Shown in pieces: positions 48,801 through 61,515 of a stretch of 64,000 nucleotides of DNA. The stretch lies in NCBI GenBank assembly GCA_023014335.1, contig JAECYW010000034.1, positions 124,001 to 188,000 on the forward strand. Direction: 5' to 3'. Source of the stretch: Galerina marginata (lineage: Eukaryota; Basidiomycota; Agaricomycetes; Agaricales; Galerinaceae). The position numbers were made by a program, and so were the translations under genes. The first letter of the stretch is position 1. Each line of letters opens with the position of its first letter. The notes beneath the pieces are model-generated. The model saw only the letters and a list, made by a program, of their open reading frames with translations. It searched no databases and was not told the origin of the DNA.

Positions 48801-51800
48801 CTATGCATCTGCGTCCTTGTGATTTTCCGTGACTTCTGAATTTTTATCGTCGTTGTCCACAGAAGGATGTAAGGGTGGATTGTCGAAAAACTCGACGAAA
48901 ATGTCCCTTAAATAATAAGGTCCCCACCTGCTCATGGGGATCACAAACAATTCCAGCTCATGCCTCCCTGGCGCGAACTGGTCCAACTCAAAGTCCTGCA
49001 ATTGGAGTTTTTTTGGAATTTCATTGGTGGAGATGAGGCGAAGCTCGGTGCTGTCCTCTTGAACAGAAATTGACGTATTGACGGCTTGAAAGTGCAGCAA
49101 GCGCAGTCGAACACGGGATGGGGCTTCGAGGAATATGAATATGTGCGCAATTGTCCCTCCATGGCCGACGACAGACCTTCCATCTGCGTATATATCACTT
49201 GGAGATAAATAAAATGTTGAAGAATTTCCTGTTTGTTGGTCCCACCATCGATCCCGATTCCGTTGAACAAACGCAGGCTCGTTTCCTCTGTCAGAGCCGA
49301 GGTAGAGAAGGTGGTCGTTTTCGGGGATGGAATTGACCAAATCTGGAAGCACATCTATTACAGAGCGAGTGGTGCTCTTCTTGATGACTTCGCAGATGAC
49401 GTCTAAGTTGCCGACTTCAAAAGCGTCGTAAGTGGTTGCCAACCAGACCTTTGCGAGTGATTCCTTCCCATGGAGGCTCACAAACCTTGCAGTTGCCAAG
49501 TTGTCTGGCTCTGGATATTGATAGGCATCATCTGGATGCTTGCTGTCCGCATCACGAACGCGTTGGATTGTCGCATCCATCTCAAGGCGTTCATTTTCAC
49601 GTTGTGGATGCCAGTGGCTGAATCGTTGGCAGACCTGCCCTGCAAAAGTAAACCGGGCCTTCCCCATGTCACTGTATGCCCATGGTGCACTCTCTGTGAC
49701 CAGTTTGTCAAGTTCAGACACCGCATTCTTCAGTGCTGAATGGCCGCCTTCAATACCCGCTGACCATTGTGTGTCAATGAACTTCAACCCAGCCTCCCAC
49801 TGAGGAACAAATTGTCCCTGATCCTTCCACAACCGTCCCTCTTTTTCAGCGCGTTCACTTGCACCCTTCATCTCCTTCTCCATCCTCTCCTTGGTTTGCT
49901 CCCTTTCCTTTTTCAGCCGCTTCTGCTGTCCAATTGCAAACTCGGACCACATCCATGCCTTCAACCGCTCGTTCCCCTGCGTGATGGCAACTTTATCGAT
50001 GCATACTTCCATCCGTTGCCGGAGAATGTCTTCTAACGCAGTTGACGACAGAAGGAGCGAGAGTTCGCGCCTTGTCCACTCCCATCCCAACTGGTAATCC
50101 AGTTCGGTGAGCTCCCATTTTGCTTTCTTGCTAGTTTCATCTGCTAAAGCATGATGGCAATCATTCCTCGCATCTGACCGTATGCTGACCATGTCTGTCA
50201 CAATCCAGCTGCTCCAATTTTCGATTAGTTGGGTTTTGAGATGGTGCTCGTATCCCCGACCGAGATATAACTGGTCGTGCTTAGTTGAAGATGGAGATCT
50301 CGGGACCTGATTGGAAATTTGTTGGTCAGATTCGATATGGTTGGGAAGAAGGTTCCATTTCCATGGAAGGGTTGCTGTTGTTGCGGTATCAGATGAGTTG
50401 TTTACGTCAAATTTCGGGCGTACTTACCTATGGGTTTTGTTCGTGAGTTGCCTGCTGTTGAACGAGTCTGATTGAGACTATCCATGACAGACTTGTAGTA
50501 GTCCGCTAGCGCCTTGAAGAGTGTTGCATCGTTCGTTTGCCAAGGATGTTTCTCGTCAATGGCCGACTCTAAAAAAGCCTCCATTTCGCTGGCAATGCGA
50601 TTGCAGGTTACAGTAGCATCAATGTACTTCAATACACCTTTCTCCTCCAGAAGTGTAACTGCGATTCGCTTATTGAAGTCAAAAACTGTCATATACAGCA
50701 GACATTTGCGCTCAATCCGGCTTGCGGTTAGGGTGAAATATAAGAACAGACTCTCGGAGCTTCGAAATTGATGAAGTGGACCAGTATATGGAGTAATCCA
50801 CTCAAGAAATTGACGCTCAGGAAGGAGTGCAAGGGTATTGTTGCCCGTTGATTTAATAACCTCAACAGATTTCTCGGTAGTGATGAGTGGTTGATCCGTG
50901 GCCAATTCCAGCTTCACCGTAATGTCAGTTCCTTCGTCCCAACTTGGGTTCCATGCCCAAACCAGAATGCGGATGATTGACAGCGCGGCTTCGAGTCCCA
51001 GCCAGATCAACGGACCATTTTCCTGACTGTTACTGACCAGCGTGAAGCATCCAATATATCCCGCTACCGTGGCGGGAAGTGAAAGGCAAAGGATTATCCA
51101 TGAAACGAGGACAAAGGCGCGGTCAAGTGCAGGAGTGGGGAAGTGTTCGTCGTGTAACTCCTGTAATTGACTGCTGATGTTTTCAGGTTTAGAAAAAGAA
51201 AGTGTCGACATTGTGATAGCAACGTGATCTTCCAGTTTGTTGGTTACATCCCTCGGTTGGATGAACGAAGGCGAAATAAATTGCTTAAGGCTCCACAGAC
51301 ATTGCTCAGCGGGAAGGTCCACATCCCACTGGAGGTATTGTTTGAGCCAGAGGTCCAATTCGGGTTTGCCGTGATTTGAATTGAGATTCAAATCATCAAC
51401 GAGGACGCGGCTCATGATCATGAAAATAATACGATTTTTCATGAGAGAAATGACGCGAGATTGAAGGAGGAACTGACAGCAAACAGTCGCGAGGCAGCTG
51501 CCGACAGTCCGAAGTAGGGGGAATATCCATGGTGTATGCACCAACGAGGGCTGGGAATTCTGCAGAAGAAGAGCGATGTAAGGTGTGCCGCTGATGATAG
51601 CTGCGACAATGGTGAATACAGCCAGCATAATGTTCCAGTTGCGAGATTTCCAGTCGATTGAGAGATTCTCCGGATGATCAATATGCTTCTCCTCAAGGAT
51701 CTCGATGAGCCGGGTCTCGGCCTTATAGCGCTTTCCATCCATCGCGATGAGGGCCGCGACAGTCCCTGCAGGTTGAAACCCAGCATTGTCGAGAGTTCTG

Positions 51801-52084
51801 GCGCCTAACCATCGATCCTGAGACAACTTGATGGAGAACTTCCGAAGCGAAAAAGAGATTTTTGGGATTGAAATGGAGGAAATGAGGATGGAGATGCCGA
51901 CTTTGACGACACCGAGACTCCCGAAGAGCGATAGAGGCGCTGCCGCCGCATAGAGATATCCTCCTTCAAGAGCGGATCCAACGTGCTTCTCGCATTGTTC
52001 AGTGCCGATGAGAGGTAACAGTGCTGAAATGTCTTGTATTCCGCCAGTCAGGGTTGCAGCAACGTTTTGAGTTGGGCCCGACAT
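48801..52084 (-). CDS. Membrane-anchored two-domain protein, paralogue 2
   Basis: Exon 1 is 52084-50428 and exon 2 is 50374-48801. The 53-nt intron (ATAG|GTAAGT..CAACAG|CAA) sits at the same phase-1 position as in paralogue 1, giving 1076 aa. The N-terminal membrane domain is very similar to paralogue 1 (GTEQCEKHVGSALEGGYLYA; CFTLVSNSQENGPLIWLG). The C-terminal half keeps the charged helix (RLKKEREQTKERMEKEMKG) and the beta-rich end (GPYYLRDIFVEFFDNPPLHP). It stops at ENHKDADA. Beyond the TAG the next 28 codons still align in frame with paralogue 1's tail, so this copy has been shortened by a point change. It lacks the 8-residue repeat. Predicted to be a membrane protein with a large soluble domain; function unknown. 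Confidence 0.85.
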
Positions 52085-52086
52085 CT

Positions 52087-52290
52087 CTAATCATGTGTCA
52101 GATCGTGAAAGTTCGGGTAATTAAAAGCGTACTGAGGAACTTTGAGACGGAACCTGGGTTTTCAGAGACGCTGGTCGTCGATAAAAATGAGCTGTCTTCA
52201 GTTGTTTGTACCACGATTGAGCCAATGCAGTGAGAGGTTGAGGCAAGGTGTGTCCCCTCCTCCCTTCCGAATAGCCTTCAGGCGCCCTTC
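52087..52290 (-). promoter_or_regulatory. 5'UTR intron and conserved upstream block, paralogue 2
   Basis: Likely intron 52132-52087 (GTACGC..GATTAG) before the ATG. 52190-52280 matches the conserved block upstream of the other copies (tgtaccacgattgagcc). Confidence 0.5.
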
Positions 52291-54129
52291 CGAACAACAA
52301 AAGATACTCCTCACCGGAGGACCGCAAGGCCGATCTTGACACCTGTCTGCACAAATTTAACGTCGACCCGGCTCCAGCTGTCACGACCAACATGAACTGA
52401 CAATGCTTTCAGGCGATATCCGGAGACAAATCCCAGAACGATTGAACATTGCCCGTTTTCTCATGTCTATATTTCTTGACAGATAGCACGACTCAAGAGC
52501 TCATTACCCGACACTTTTCATTGAGTACCTTGCATCGACGAAAACCCCTTCAGCGAAACATTGTCTCTGCACGAATGTGCCCGTTTTTACTCGCGATATA
52601 GAAAATATGACTGACATATAAATTCTTTACACAGCCTAACTCACTCGTGTCGTCAACGCGTCAACGTCAAACACCTGCTCGGCGTACCACCCACCTTAGA
52701 GCCGTCGGTAGAAAACCAACACAATGCCCGCCCCTGCTCCACGCCTACATCCAGATCCTTCAGATGACGGTAGCAATGGAATTCCATCCGCAGATCGTCG
52801 CCACGCCTGCTATCATCCATGCATTAGAAGCCTTGTTTCAAGACAATTAGCAACATTAGAAAGAGAAAAGGGGGAGGACACGTACCGCTGCTTTCCGCTT
52901 AAAGAACAATAGACCGAGTCGATGGCAGAAAGCATTTCCCCCCCCAGCCGATCGAGATCCTTCCCATTCAACGACCGATTTGCAGGTTGGGTAAACTCGA
53001 CTAGTTCGTCGCATAGACGGTTTCCGCAGGATGTGTCGGACCTGATGTCTGAAGGACCACCTGGTGGGCGGAAAGCAGGCTGCGAACAAGAACAAAATAA
53101 TATGTAACAGAAAAAATATCCAATACCAGCCGATGAAGAGGCTGAAGTCTGGAACAAGACGTTCGCCATGTCAGATTAGCACCTGCCGCGGGCTGGATGC
53201 TTCATCTCCGAGTTCATCTCACTGCACGAATCACGACACCGGCCCTCGTTCACTGCACGCTGCGCGGAAGCGAACAGTAGACACCAACTGGGCAGGAAGG
53301 AGGAAGCTGGGTTCGACATGCCAAATCGGAAGGTGATCGAGCGATATTCACGGGATCAGATCAGCATGAATGTCGTGAGGTCTTGCAGGGAACACTCTAC
53401 CTTGGATGTATGCGCCAGCGACAGTTTGGCACGACTTGACAGAGGTTAAGGGGTTCCGTCTCTCAGCGGTTCGCATGTCCTGCCGGTAACTTGGGAGTGC
53501 ACTTTGAGTAGACAGAATCAGATTAAAAAAAGAGGGAAAGAAAAACGAGGATATAAATCATACCGATGGATGGCGGACCACTGACTAAAGCAGTTTATGC
53601 TATCTTAAATTGCAGGTCATCAAGTCGTTGGGATATAAAAGCTCACAAGAAAAGAGTGATGACGTCTGGCAGAGATAGTCGAGCCGGGACTAATGAGTCA
53701 ATGCTGAATTGTCAGCAATTCTTCGATAAGAGACCAGAAGAGAAGGATTGTGAAAGAGAGAAGCAGAGAACGAGAATATTGACATACAGTGTGCCGATAT
53801 TGGTCACCTAAGTTGGAGATTGAGTTGCATCAACCGCGATAGTTCCCATGTTCGAGTGGAGCGCAATGACCGTAAAACTGCGAGGTATACGTTGGGTACA
53901 CGCCGTCAGGGGAAGTCGATGAACAGATTTATTATTGGTTGACGGTGCGGCTTCTATTCACGGGAGATAAATCGCATGTTAATGGGGTACGGAGGAGAAT
54001 GAAAAATGCGCACTCGCAATCTTTGTGGGTGGAAGGGATCGTCGTAGGCACCGATAAGTAGGACTCGGCGGCACTGATAGAGTCGTCCTGCTGGTGGTGG
54101 TAGTGATAATTCAATAACAGCGCACCTTA
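52291..54129. other. No convincing gene
   Basis: ORFs of 60-118 codons on both strands lack motifs and overlap each other. A TATA-like word (gacatataaattc) lies at 52613, without a gene I can attach. Nothing else seen. Confidence 0.4.
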
Positions 54130-55240
54130 GCGTGATCCGTCGAGGGATGAGATATCGAGAACGGGCTCGACGTTGGTGGTGCAGGTTCGACTAAAGAATG
54201 AGTAAATAAAGTTAGTTTATCATGATTCATGAGAAATATGAAAGAACAAACAAACAAACCATGCTGCAGGCTTACGGCGAGGACGAGATCCACCGGGACC
54301 CCGTTACTTTCCTACATCTGTCATCTACATGGCTAATCGGTTCAGGGCAATGTCATCATTGTCATGCTTCATTGACAGCGCACTGAGGTTAGGGAACGGT
54401 TAGGTAATCGTTCCCACCATCCGAGTGTCAATGGATTCCGCGAGGTTCGGCCAGCTTCTCTGCTCTTAACCACTGCCACGTCTCCTCCATCCAAACGCAT
54501 TCGTTGATCTAGCCCATCCCACAAGGCCCAAACGAGGCCCGACGCCATTCCGAGTGCCCCTCGCCTCCCTTGAGGAATGTGGGCCGGAATTGGAGGATGA
54601 TGAGGAATTTCGAGTGAGGGGGAAATACACCAGGTAAGTCGCGAAAACTATCCAGGCTGTACAGCTAACCGACACCGACCGCAGCGCAGCGCCTTCAGCA
54701 CCTTACCTCACCCTCCCCATATTCTCCACCACGTCACTACACGGACACGCGGATGGTGGGCAATTCCACCCACTGTCCGTCACACCCGTCCAGCATGGCC
54801 CCTACATCTGCGAGGACTCCCTACCACGCAGGTGTGGAAGGCATTGCTATGCCACCAGACGACCGGAAAGGCCGCACATCGAAGTTCACCGCGTCGGTGT
54901 ACTGGCCATTGCGACCTCACGTCGGTGCGGCGACCACCACCTCCCCGCAAGAACTGCAGTTGCCCCCACATCGGTATGGAGCCCACCATATCGGTGCGGG
55001 GGTTATTGTGACCCCAATACGTCGTTGCGGAAGTTGGCACCGCCCGCTCTGTCATCTGCAGTGCCTGTAGATCGGCATAGAGCCCATTGTATCTGCGCCG
55101 AGGCCATCGCAACGACGCAATGTCATTGCTGATGCTAGCACCAACCAGTACCGTCGTCTCGAATGTCCCCATGTCGACGTGAATCCCACTGCGTCGGCGT
55201 AGGGACCATCGTGACCTCACCGCGTCAGCTAAACTGTTGC
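54130..55240. repeat. Duplicated GC-rich block with internal minisatellite, copy 2 of 3
   Basis: 54410-55240 matches 33110-33980. Here the exon before the conserved plus-strand intron (GTAAGTCGCG at about 54634) is open for about 45 codons (PFRVPLASLEECGPELEDDE). This is the best-preserved copy. A piece of the intron-bearing repeat (VEPVLDISSLDGS, minus strand) lies just before it at 54130-54190. Confidence 0.6.
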
Positions 55241-55439
55241 ATAATTTGTGTGGGATAGAGCCTGCAGGTCTAATTTGCTTGTCGTCCCCTTCTTTCCACC
55301 TTGTTCATTTCCATTTATTCTCTTACGATTGATATGTTTTGTTTTTCTTCCTTTTGTTCCTCAAGGTCGTTCGCATATTCATCTTCTCGTGCCCTTCTAT
55401 TGAAAGACCTTTATTTTACCCAGGGCGAGATGGACGATG

Positions 55440-55950
55440 TCCTATAACGCGTCCTTCCTATTATTTCAAACCAGCCGGCGAGTTTCGCCCACGTTCTTCC
55501 AGGGCCTCGTCTTTGTGTGCAGCTCCTCTGCTGCTTTTATGTGTAATGATGGTTGTCAGCTTACACCCTTGTTGGATTCGGCCGACCTCCAAAGCAGGAC
55601 ACGGACGCGCGAATCAACGACGATGGTGAATGGAGGTATTTATACATCTACAGATTTTACAGATTCAAAGCTACGCTTAGAGCGTCACTGGTGCTTCCCG
55701 GGACCGTAAAAGTGAACGGTACTCGTTTCAGGCATTCTCTTTCCATTACTGAATTCGTCTTTCCAGCTCAGCACAAGCTATTCATGTTGTCATCGTAGTA
55801 TGCAAGTCAAACTTTCGTGCCCCTGACGACTTATTTGTTCCCTCCGATATTCTGCGGTCTTTATACGATAACTCTTACAATTGAGTACAGGAGCGACAAT
55901 ATTTAAGCGAATTACGTTGAAGTTTATCTGATTATTTGACTATTTCAAAA
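55440..55950 (+). pseudogene. Decayed copy of the 34.3-34.8 kb gene fragment
   Basis: Aligns with 34230-34821, including a GRPxxQ motif at about 55585 and ITLTIEYRSDNI near 55870-55905. Stops and frame changes interrupt it. Confidence 0.45.
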
Positions 55951-57229
55951 GCTGCCTTACCCGTCACCTATGACGTCGTTGATCCTCGAACACCTCTGCG
56001 GATATTTTTGAGGTGAGCTCGACTCCACCAGTTCTTCGACTTTCCATCCTTTTTTAACTCTTATTTCGCACCTCCTCAGGCTGACTACACGTCATCTGGA
56101 ATGAGGCGAACGTTTACCTGAACGTTCCTGCCTCTCGGCTGCTTCTAATAGCTGACCCTGTCTCTCCCTGCACGACCTCCTTCTGCGTCCTCGAGCCATT
56201 CCTTTGGGACTTTACTTGGTTTGCCTCAAGCTGACGTCTAGTTAGCCCTTGTTTCTTGCGTACTATTTTACCTTCTTTGCCTGCTCCTTTATGATTCTGG
56301 TGCTCCTATTCTAGTGATAAAATGGTATTTTCAACGAAACCTACGACTACCTATTGTCAATTCGATGTCAATGCTAAGGGCACATAGAGGCCCTACGAAG
56401 CGCGTGCGCAGTGATAGATGAGGAACTTTGATGTACATCGCAATGTTTTTTTTAACCTTTCCTTTCTGTTGCTTGACTGAGAAACGGTCGATGAACTGTA
56501 TGCGCTATCAGACTCACAGGTGAACTTGAATCCGACTTCGTTTTCGACAGCAGCGTTGATTAGCCTCGAGTTTCGGTTCAAATCTGGACTCTTTTATTCT
56601 ATGCAGCCAGACGAAAACGCCTAGATGTCGGCTCGTAAATCCTTCTGATTCATGGCCATACCGCAGGAGAGTCTTACTTTCCTATGCTACGCACTCGTAT
56701 AACTGGTTTTTTCAGACTTACTCCTATTCTATCTAACCTGAGCTGGTTCTCACCCTTTGTTTGATCTTTCCGAGGATTGCCCTGAGTCCTATAGGACACG
56801 CAGTTTCCACAGTCAAAGAAGCTTGTCAACCATTGGGAATAAGGCTATATTTGATGGTTAAACGTTTGCGTGACGGGGTAACTATTGGTTAGACCTACAT
56901 ACCACATGAACGCTAACTAAAGGGGTATTGTTACTGAGATAGAGTGTTATGCACGGCCTCGAATCCACAGATAGAATAACAGACATATCTGATTCGTAAA
57001 ACCTTGTAGTATGATTTGGGTAGTTCAAGTTTTAAGGCTTGAGCGTGGTGGGCGAAGTCCAACAGCGTTAAGACCGAGTATAGTGAAGGGTCAAAGCGAT
57101 CAAACTCGCGTATTCATGAAGGGCGGCCTTTCTGTAACAATTAAAGCCATACTTCATGAATGAAATAAGAATAATCATGTAATTAGATACAACATTCATG
57201 GTAATAAACGTTGACATGCTCATGATCAC
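55951..57229. other. Duplication edge, no gene
   Basis: 56080-56150 matches 34975-35050 (both with ctgact.cacgtc and cctgaacgtt). 56730-56805 is the third copy of the 35.3 kb segment. After that I see nothing definite. Confidence 0.45.
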
Positions 57230-57600
57230 TGGTTGAAAGGGCAATGCAACCAGCGACCTTGAAACCAGTACGGTAGGACTGCAAGAAATGGAGAACCTGG
57301 TCCATTACAAGGTTATCAAGTGAACGCGTGCAGATCTGATTGAATGGCAACTAGCAGAGGATTGTAAAAACTTGTTAGCGGTTGGTGAACCACTGCTCCA
57401 CCGCTAGAGTATTCATACGAAACGAAGATATAGCCAGGCCCGCCCATAATGATTGCATAGGTTGAATTCACGACAAGGTTATGACACGATCAGCCCACAC
57501 GATCAGCCCAAATCAAGATGTCGAAAGCCAAAAAAATGTAAGATGCACATAGAATGACGAAAAGCCAATGACCCAGGTCCATAAGAATATAGTTCCAACC
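57230..57600 (-). repeat. Decayed membrane-gene fragment, copy 4 of 4
   Basis: Best-preserved copy: minus strand reads DLGHWLFVILCASYIFLAFD and, after a short in-place duplication (cacgatcagccca twice at about 57486-57510), LVVNSTYAIIMGGPGYIFVS. Frames break at the duplication. Confidence 0.5.
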
Positions 57601-58009
57601 GACGGGACCATCTGAAGGCAACTTCAACTTGTAGGCAATGGCACGGGTAACCCGCGGGTATCTCGGCGCCTACCCGCACCCGTACCCGTCAAAACGAGTC
57701 CAAGAACAGCCAAAACGGCCTAGAAATGAATGAAACACGGCGGATTTCAAGTTCGATGAATTTCACAAAATCACAAGCCTGCATCCACAAATTCGTAGCT
57801 TTGATTAGTTTAGTTTAGTTAATCTTTAATCAGCGTATCACCAGCTTCTCCTCTTCATTTTCTGATGAGTAGTTTTCTAGCTAGTTTAATTCAATCTAAT
57901 TTGATCACCAAACTAGATTTCTGGATTAAATAATCGTACAACACACAGCTTTGAATTATTCTGATTATTTTTAAACTAAACCACCATGTGCACGCCCGGT
58001 TTGATATGG
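57601..58009. other. 3' flank of paralogue 3, repeat-like
   Basis: 57655-57705 carries GC-rich 'acccgcacccgtacccg' words often seen at ends of fungal DNA transposons. 57790-57980 is AT-rich with repeated ttagtttag. No gene. Confidence 0.4.
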
Positions 58010-61000
58010 TTACATTGGGTCTTCCGTTCCAATTATCCCTTCATCTGCTTCCCCAGGCTCGTCTGTGGTTTCCCAATCTCTGTCATTGTCGTCCCCAGAA
58101 GAATGCGAGGGTGGATTGTTGAAGAATTCAACAAAAATGTCCCTTAGGAAATAAACTCCCGCGATGCCAATCACAACCAATTCCAGCTCATGTCTCCCGG
58201 GCGCGAACTGGTCCAACTCAAAGACCTGCAACTCGAGTTTTTCTGGGATTTCCTCGGTTGAAATGAGCCAAAGCTCGGTGCTGTTCTCTTGAATGGAAAC
58301 AGACCTGTCCCTGGAGCGTGAGTGCAGCAAGTGCAGTCGGAGGCGGGATGGGGTTTCGAGGAAGATGAATATGTGCCCAATTGTCCCTTCCATGCTGTAG
58401 ACAGAACTCCCATCCCTGGATATACCATATGGAGAAAAATAAAATGTTGAAGAATTGCTTGTTTGTTGGTCCCACCATTGGCGCCGATTCCGTTGAATAA
58501 ACGCAGGCTCATTTCCTCTTTCAGAGCCGAGGTAGAGAAGGTGGTTGTTTTCAGGGATGGAATCAACCAGATCTGGTTTCACATGTATCACTGAGCGAGT
58601 GGTGTGCTTCTTGATGACTTCGCAGATGACATCTAAGTTGTTGAAGTCCCAAGCACTGTAAGTGGTTGCTGACCAGACCTTTGCAAATGATTCCCTGCCA
58701 TGGAGTCCCACAAACCTAGCAGTTGCCAAGCTGTCTGGCTCTGGATATTGATAGACATTATCCGGATGCTCACCATCTGCATTGCTAATGCATTGGATTG
58801 TTGCATCCATCTTGAGTCGTTCATTTTCGCGTTGATGATGCCAGTGACCAAATCGTTGGCGAGCTTGCTCTACAAAAGTATGCCGGCTTTCTCCTTCATT
58901 GTCTGAGTAGTCTTGCTTTGGGGCATCCTGTATGACCAGTTTGTCAAGTTCAGACACCGCATTCCTCAGCGCTGAATGGCCACCTTCAATACCCGCTGAC
59001 CATTGTGTGTCAATGAACTCCAACCCAGCCCCCCACTGAGGAGCAAATTGACCCTGATGCTTCCACAGCCGCCCCTCTCTTTCAGCACGTTCACTTGCAC
59101 CTTTCATCCCCTCCTCCATCCTATCTTTTGTTTCTTCCCTTTCCTTCTCCAATCGCTTCCGCTGTCCGATGACAAACTCGGACCACATCCACTCTTTCAG
59201 CCGCCCATTGTCCTGTGTCTTGGCAACCTCATTAATGCAGACTTCCATTCGTCGACGGAGAATGTCTTCCAATGCTGTCGATGACATGACAAGGGACAGT
59301 TCGCGCCTTATCCATTCCCATGCTGACTGGAAATCCCGTTCAGTAAGCTCCCATCTTGCTTTTTTGGTAGTTTCATCTGTTAAAGCGTGATGGCAGTCAC
59401 GCTGTGCATCCAACTGTATGTTGTCCATGTCCTTGACAATCCAGCTGCTCCAATTTTTTATCAGCTTGGATTTGAGATGGTGTTCATATCCCCGACGGAG
59501 ATATAACTTGTCGTGCTCAGTCCAAGATGGAGACCTCAGGACCTGATTGGGTTTTTGGCGGTCGGATCTGGAATGGTTGGGAAGCAGGTTCCATTTCCAT
59601 GGAATAGTTGCTGTTGTGCCACATTGTGGTATAAGAGCAGTTGTTTATGTTAATAATTCGGGCGTACTCACCAATTCTATTTTTTTGTGACTTGTCTTCT
59701 GCTGAACAAGTCTGATTGAGGTTATACATTACTAACTTGTAATGTTCCGCTAGCGCATTGAAGAGCAGTGCATCATTTGTCCGCCAAGGATGATTCTCGT
59801 CAATTGGCGACTGTAATATAGCCTCCATTTCACTGGCAATGTGATTGCACATTACAGTGGCATTGATGTACTTCAATCCAGAGCTCTGCTGTATTAGTGT
59901 GATTGCAATCCGCTTGTTGACATCAAAGGCCGTCATGTACAGACATTTGTCTCCATCAATATTAGCTGTGAGTGTGAAGTACAAGGCAAGATTTTCAGAA
60001 GTTCGAAATTGCTCCATAGGTCCGGTATGTGGAGTAATCCATTCAAGGAACCGATGTTCTGGCACCAGTGCAAGGGTACTGTTTCCCGTCGATTCGATAA
60101 CGTCAACAGATTTCTCAGTAGTGACAAGTGGTTGATCCTTGGTCAGTTCCAGCTTCGCCATAATGTCTGTTTTTTCATCCCAACTTGGGTTCCATGCCCA
60201 AACCAGAATTCGGATGATTGACAGCACAGCTTCGAGTCCCAGCCAGATTAATGGACCATTTTCCTGACTGTTGCTAACCAACGTAAAACATCCAATATAT
60301 CCGGCTACCGTGGCAGGAAGAGCAAGACAAAGAATTATCCACGAGATGAGGACAAAGGCGCGGTCAAGTGCAGGAGCGGGACAATGTTTGTCACGCATAC
60401 TCTGTAATTTCTGCTGTATTTTTTGATGGTTTGTAAAAGAAAGCGACGTTATTTCGATAGAAACATGATCTTCCGCCTCATTTTGAACATCGCTTGATTG
60501 GGCCGATGAACTTGGGGAAGCGATAAACTGCTCAAAGCTCCAGAGGCATTGCTCAGCGGGAAGGTCTGCATTCCATTGAAGATGTTCCTCACGCGCAAGG
60601 TCCAACTCGCGCTTCGATTCGGGATTGTCAATTAAAATACGGTTTATGATCATGAAGATAACTCGGTTCTTCATGAGAGAAATGACGCGAGATTGAATGA
60701 GGAACTGACAGCAAACTGCTGCAGAGCAACTGCCGACAGTCCGAAGAAGGGGGAATATCCACGGCGTATGCACGGCTTGGGCAGAGGAAAGCTCCAAAAG
60801 AAGTGCGATGTAAGGTGTACCGCTAATAACAGCTGCCACTATGGTGAATAAGACAAGCATGACGTTCCAGTCTCTGGATTTCCACTCAATTGAGAGGTTG
60901 TCCGGGTTGTCGATGTGTTTCTCCTCAAGAATCTCGATGAGTCGTGTCTCCGCCTTGTATCGTTTTCCATCCATCGCGATGAGAGCCGCAACTGTCCCCG

Positions 61001-61313
61001 CGGGTTGAAAACCAGCGTTGTCAAGGGTTCTGGCGCCTAACCACCGTCCCTGAGAGAAGTTGAAGGAGAACTTGCGAAACGAAAAAGAAAACTTCGGGAT
61101 AGAAATGGTGGAAATGAGGACGGAGATGCCGACTTTGACGATACCGAGACTCCCGAAGAGTGATAGAGGCGCCGCCGCCGCATAGAGATATCCTCCTTCG
61201 AGAGCGGATCCGACGTGCTTCTCGCATTGTTCAGTGCCGATGAGTGGTAAAAGCGCTGAAATATCTTGTATTCCGCCAGTCAGTGTTCCTCCAACGTTTT
61301 TAGGGCCGGACAT
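58010..61313 (-). CDS. Membrane-anchored two-domain protein, paralogue 3
   Basis: Exon 1 is 61313-59672 and exon 2 is 59610-58010. The 61-nt phase-1 intron (TTG|GTGAGT..CAACAG|CAA) is at the position seen in both paralogues, giving 1080 aa. The start is placed at the MSGP ATG matching the other copies; an upstream in-frame ATG at 61364 lies inside the probable 5'UTR intron. The N-terminal motif GTEQCEKHVGSALEGG and the membrane segments are kept, but the cytosolic loop after helix 3 is the most divergent of the three (FIASPSSSAQSSDVQNEAED). The C-terminal half has RKRLEKEREETKDRMEEGMK, RRQWWDQQ and YFLRDIFVEFFNNPP, with a short acidic tail. No decay visible. Function unknown. Confidence 0.85.
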
Positions 61314-61315
61314 TT

Positions 61316-61515
61316 CTAGTCGTGAATTACATTGCGATAATATGGTCGGCGTGGGTGAGAACATACCGTCTTCAAAGATGATATTGGTTCTGTATAATTA
61401 TATTCTCCTAGAAATCGGTTGTCTTCAGTCGTATATGCCACAATTGAGCTGACCGCGTACTTTGAAGTGGGGGGTTAAGACAAGCTGTGTCTCCAATGCC
61501 CTTCCACGCAATGTT
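61316..61515 (-). promoter_or_regulatory. 5'UTR intron and conserved upstream block, paralogue 3
   Basis: Intron 61366-61316 (GTATGT..GACTAG) ends two bases before the ATG. 61417-61515 carries the conserved block (cttcagtcgtatatgccaca then attgagct), as upstream of the other copies. Confidence 0.6.

Noticed and set aside
59517..61364. Reading paralogue 3's first half as an independent 615-aa protein starting at 61364
   Set aside because: The extra N-terminus lies inside a conserved 5'UTR intron and the C-terminus runs through the domain-boundary intron into the wrong frame. The spliced model matches both paralogues.
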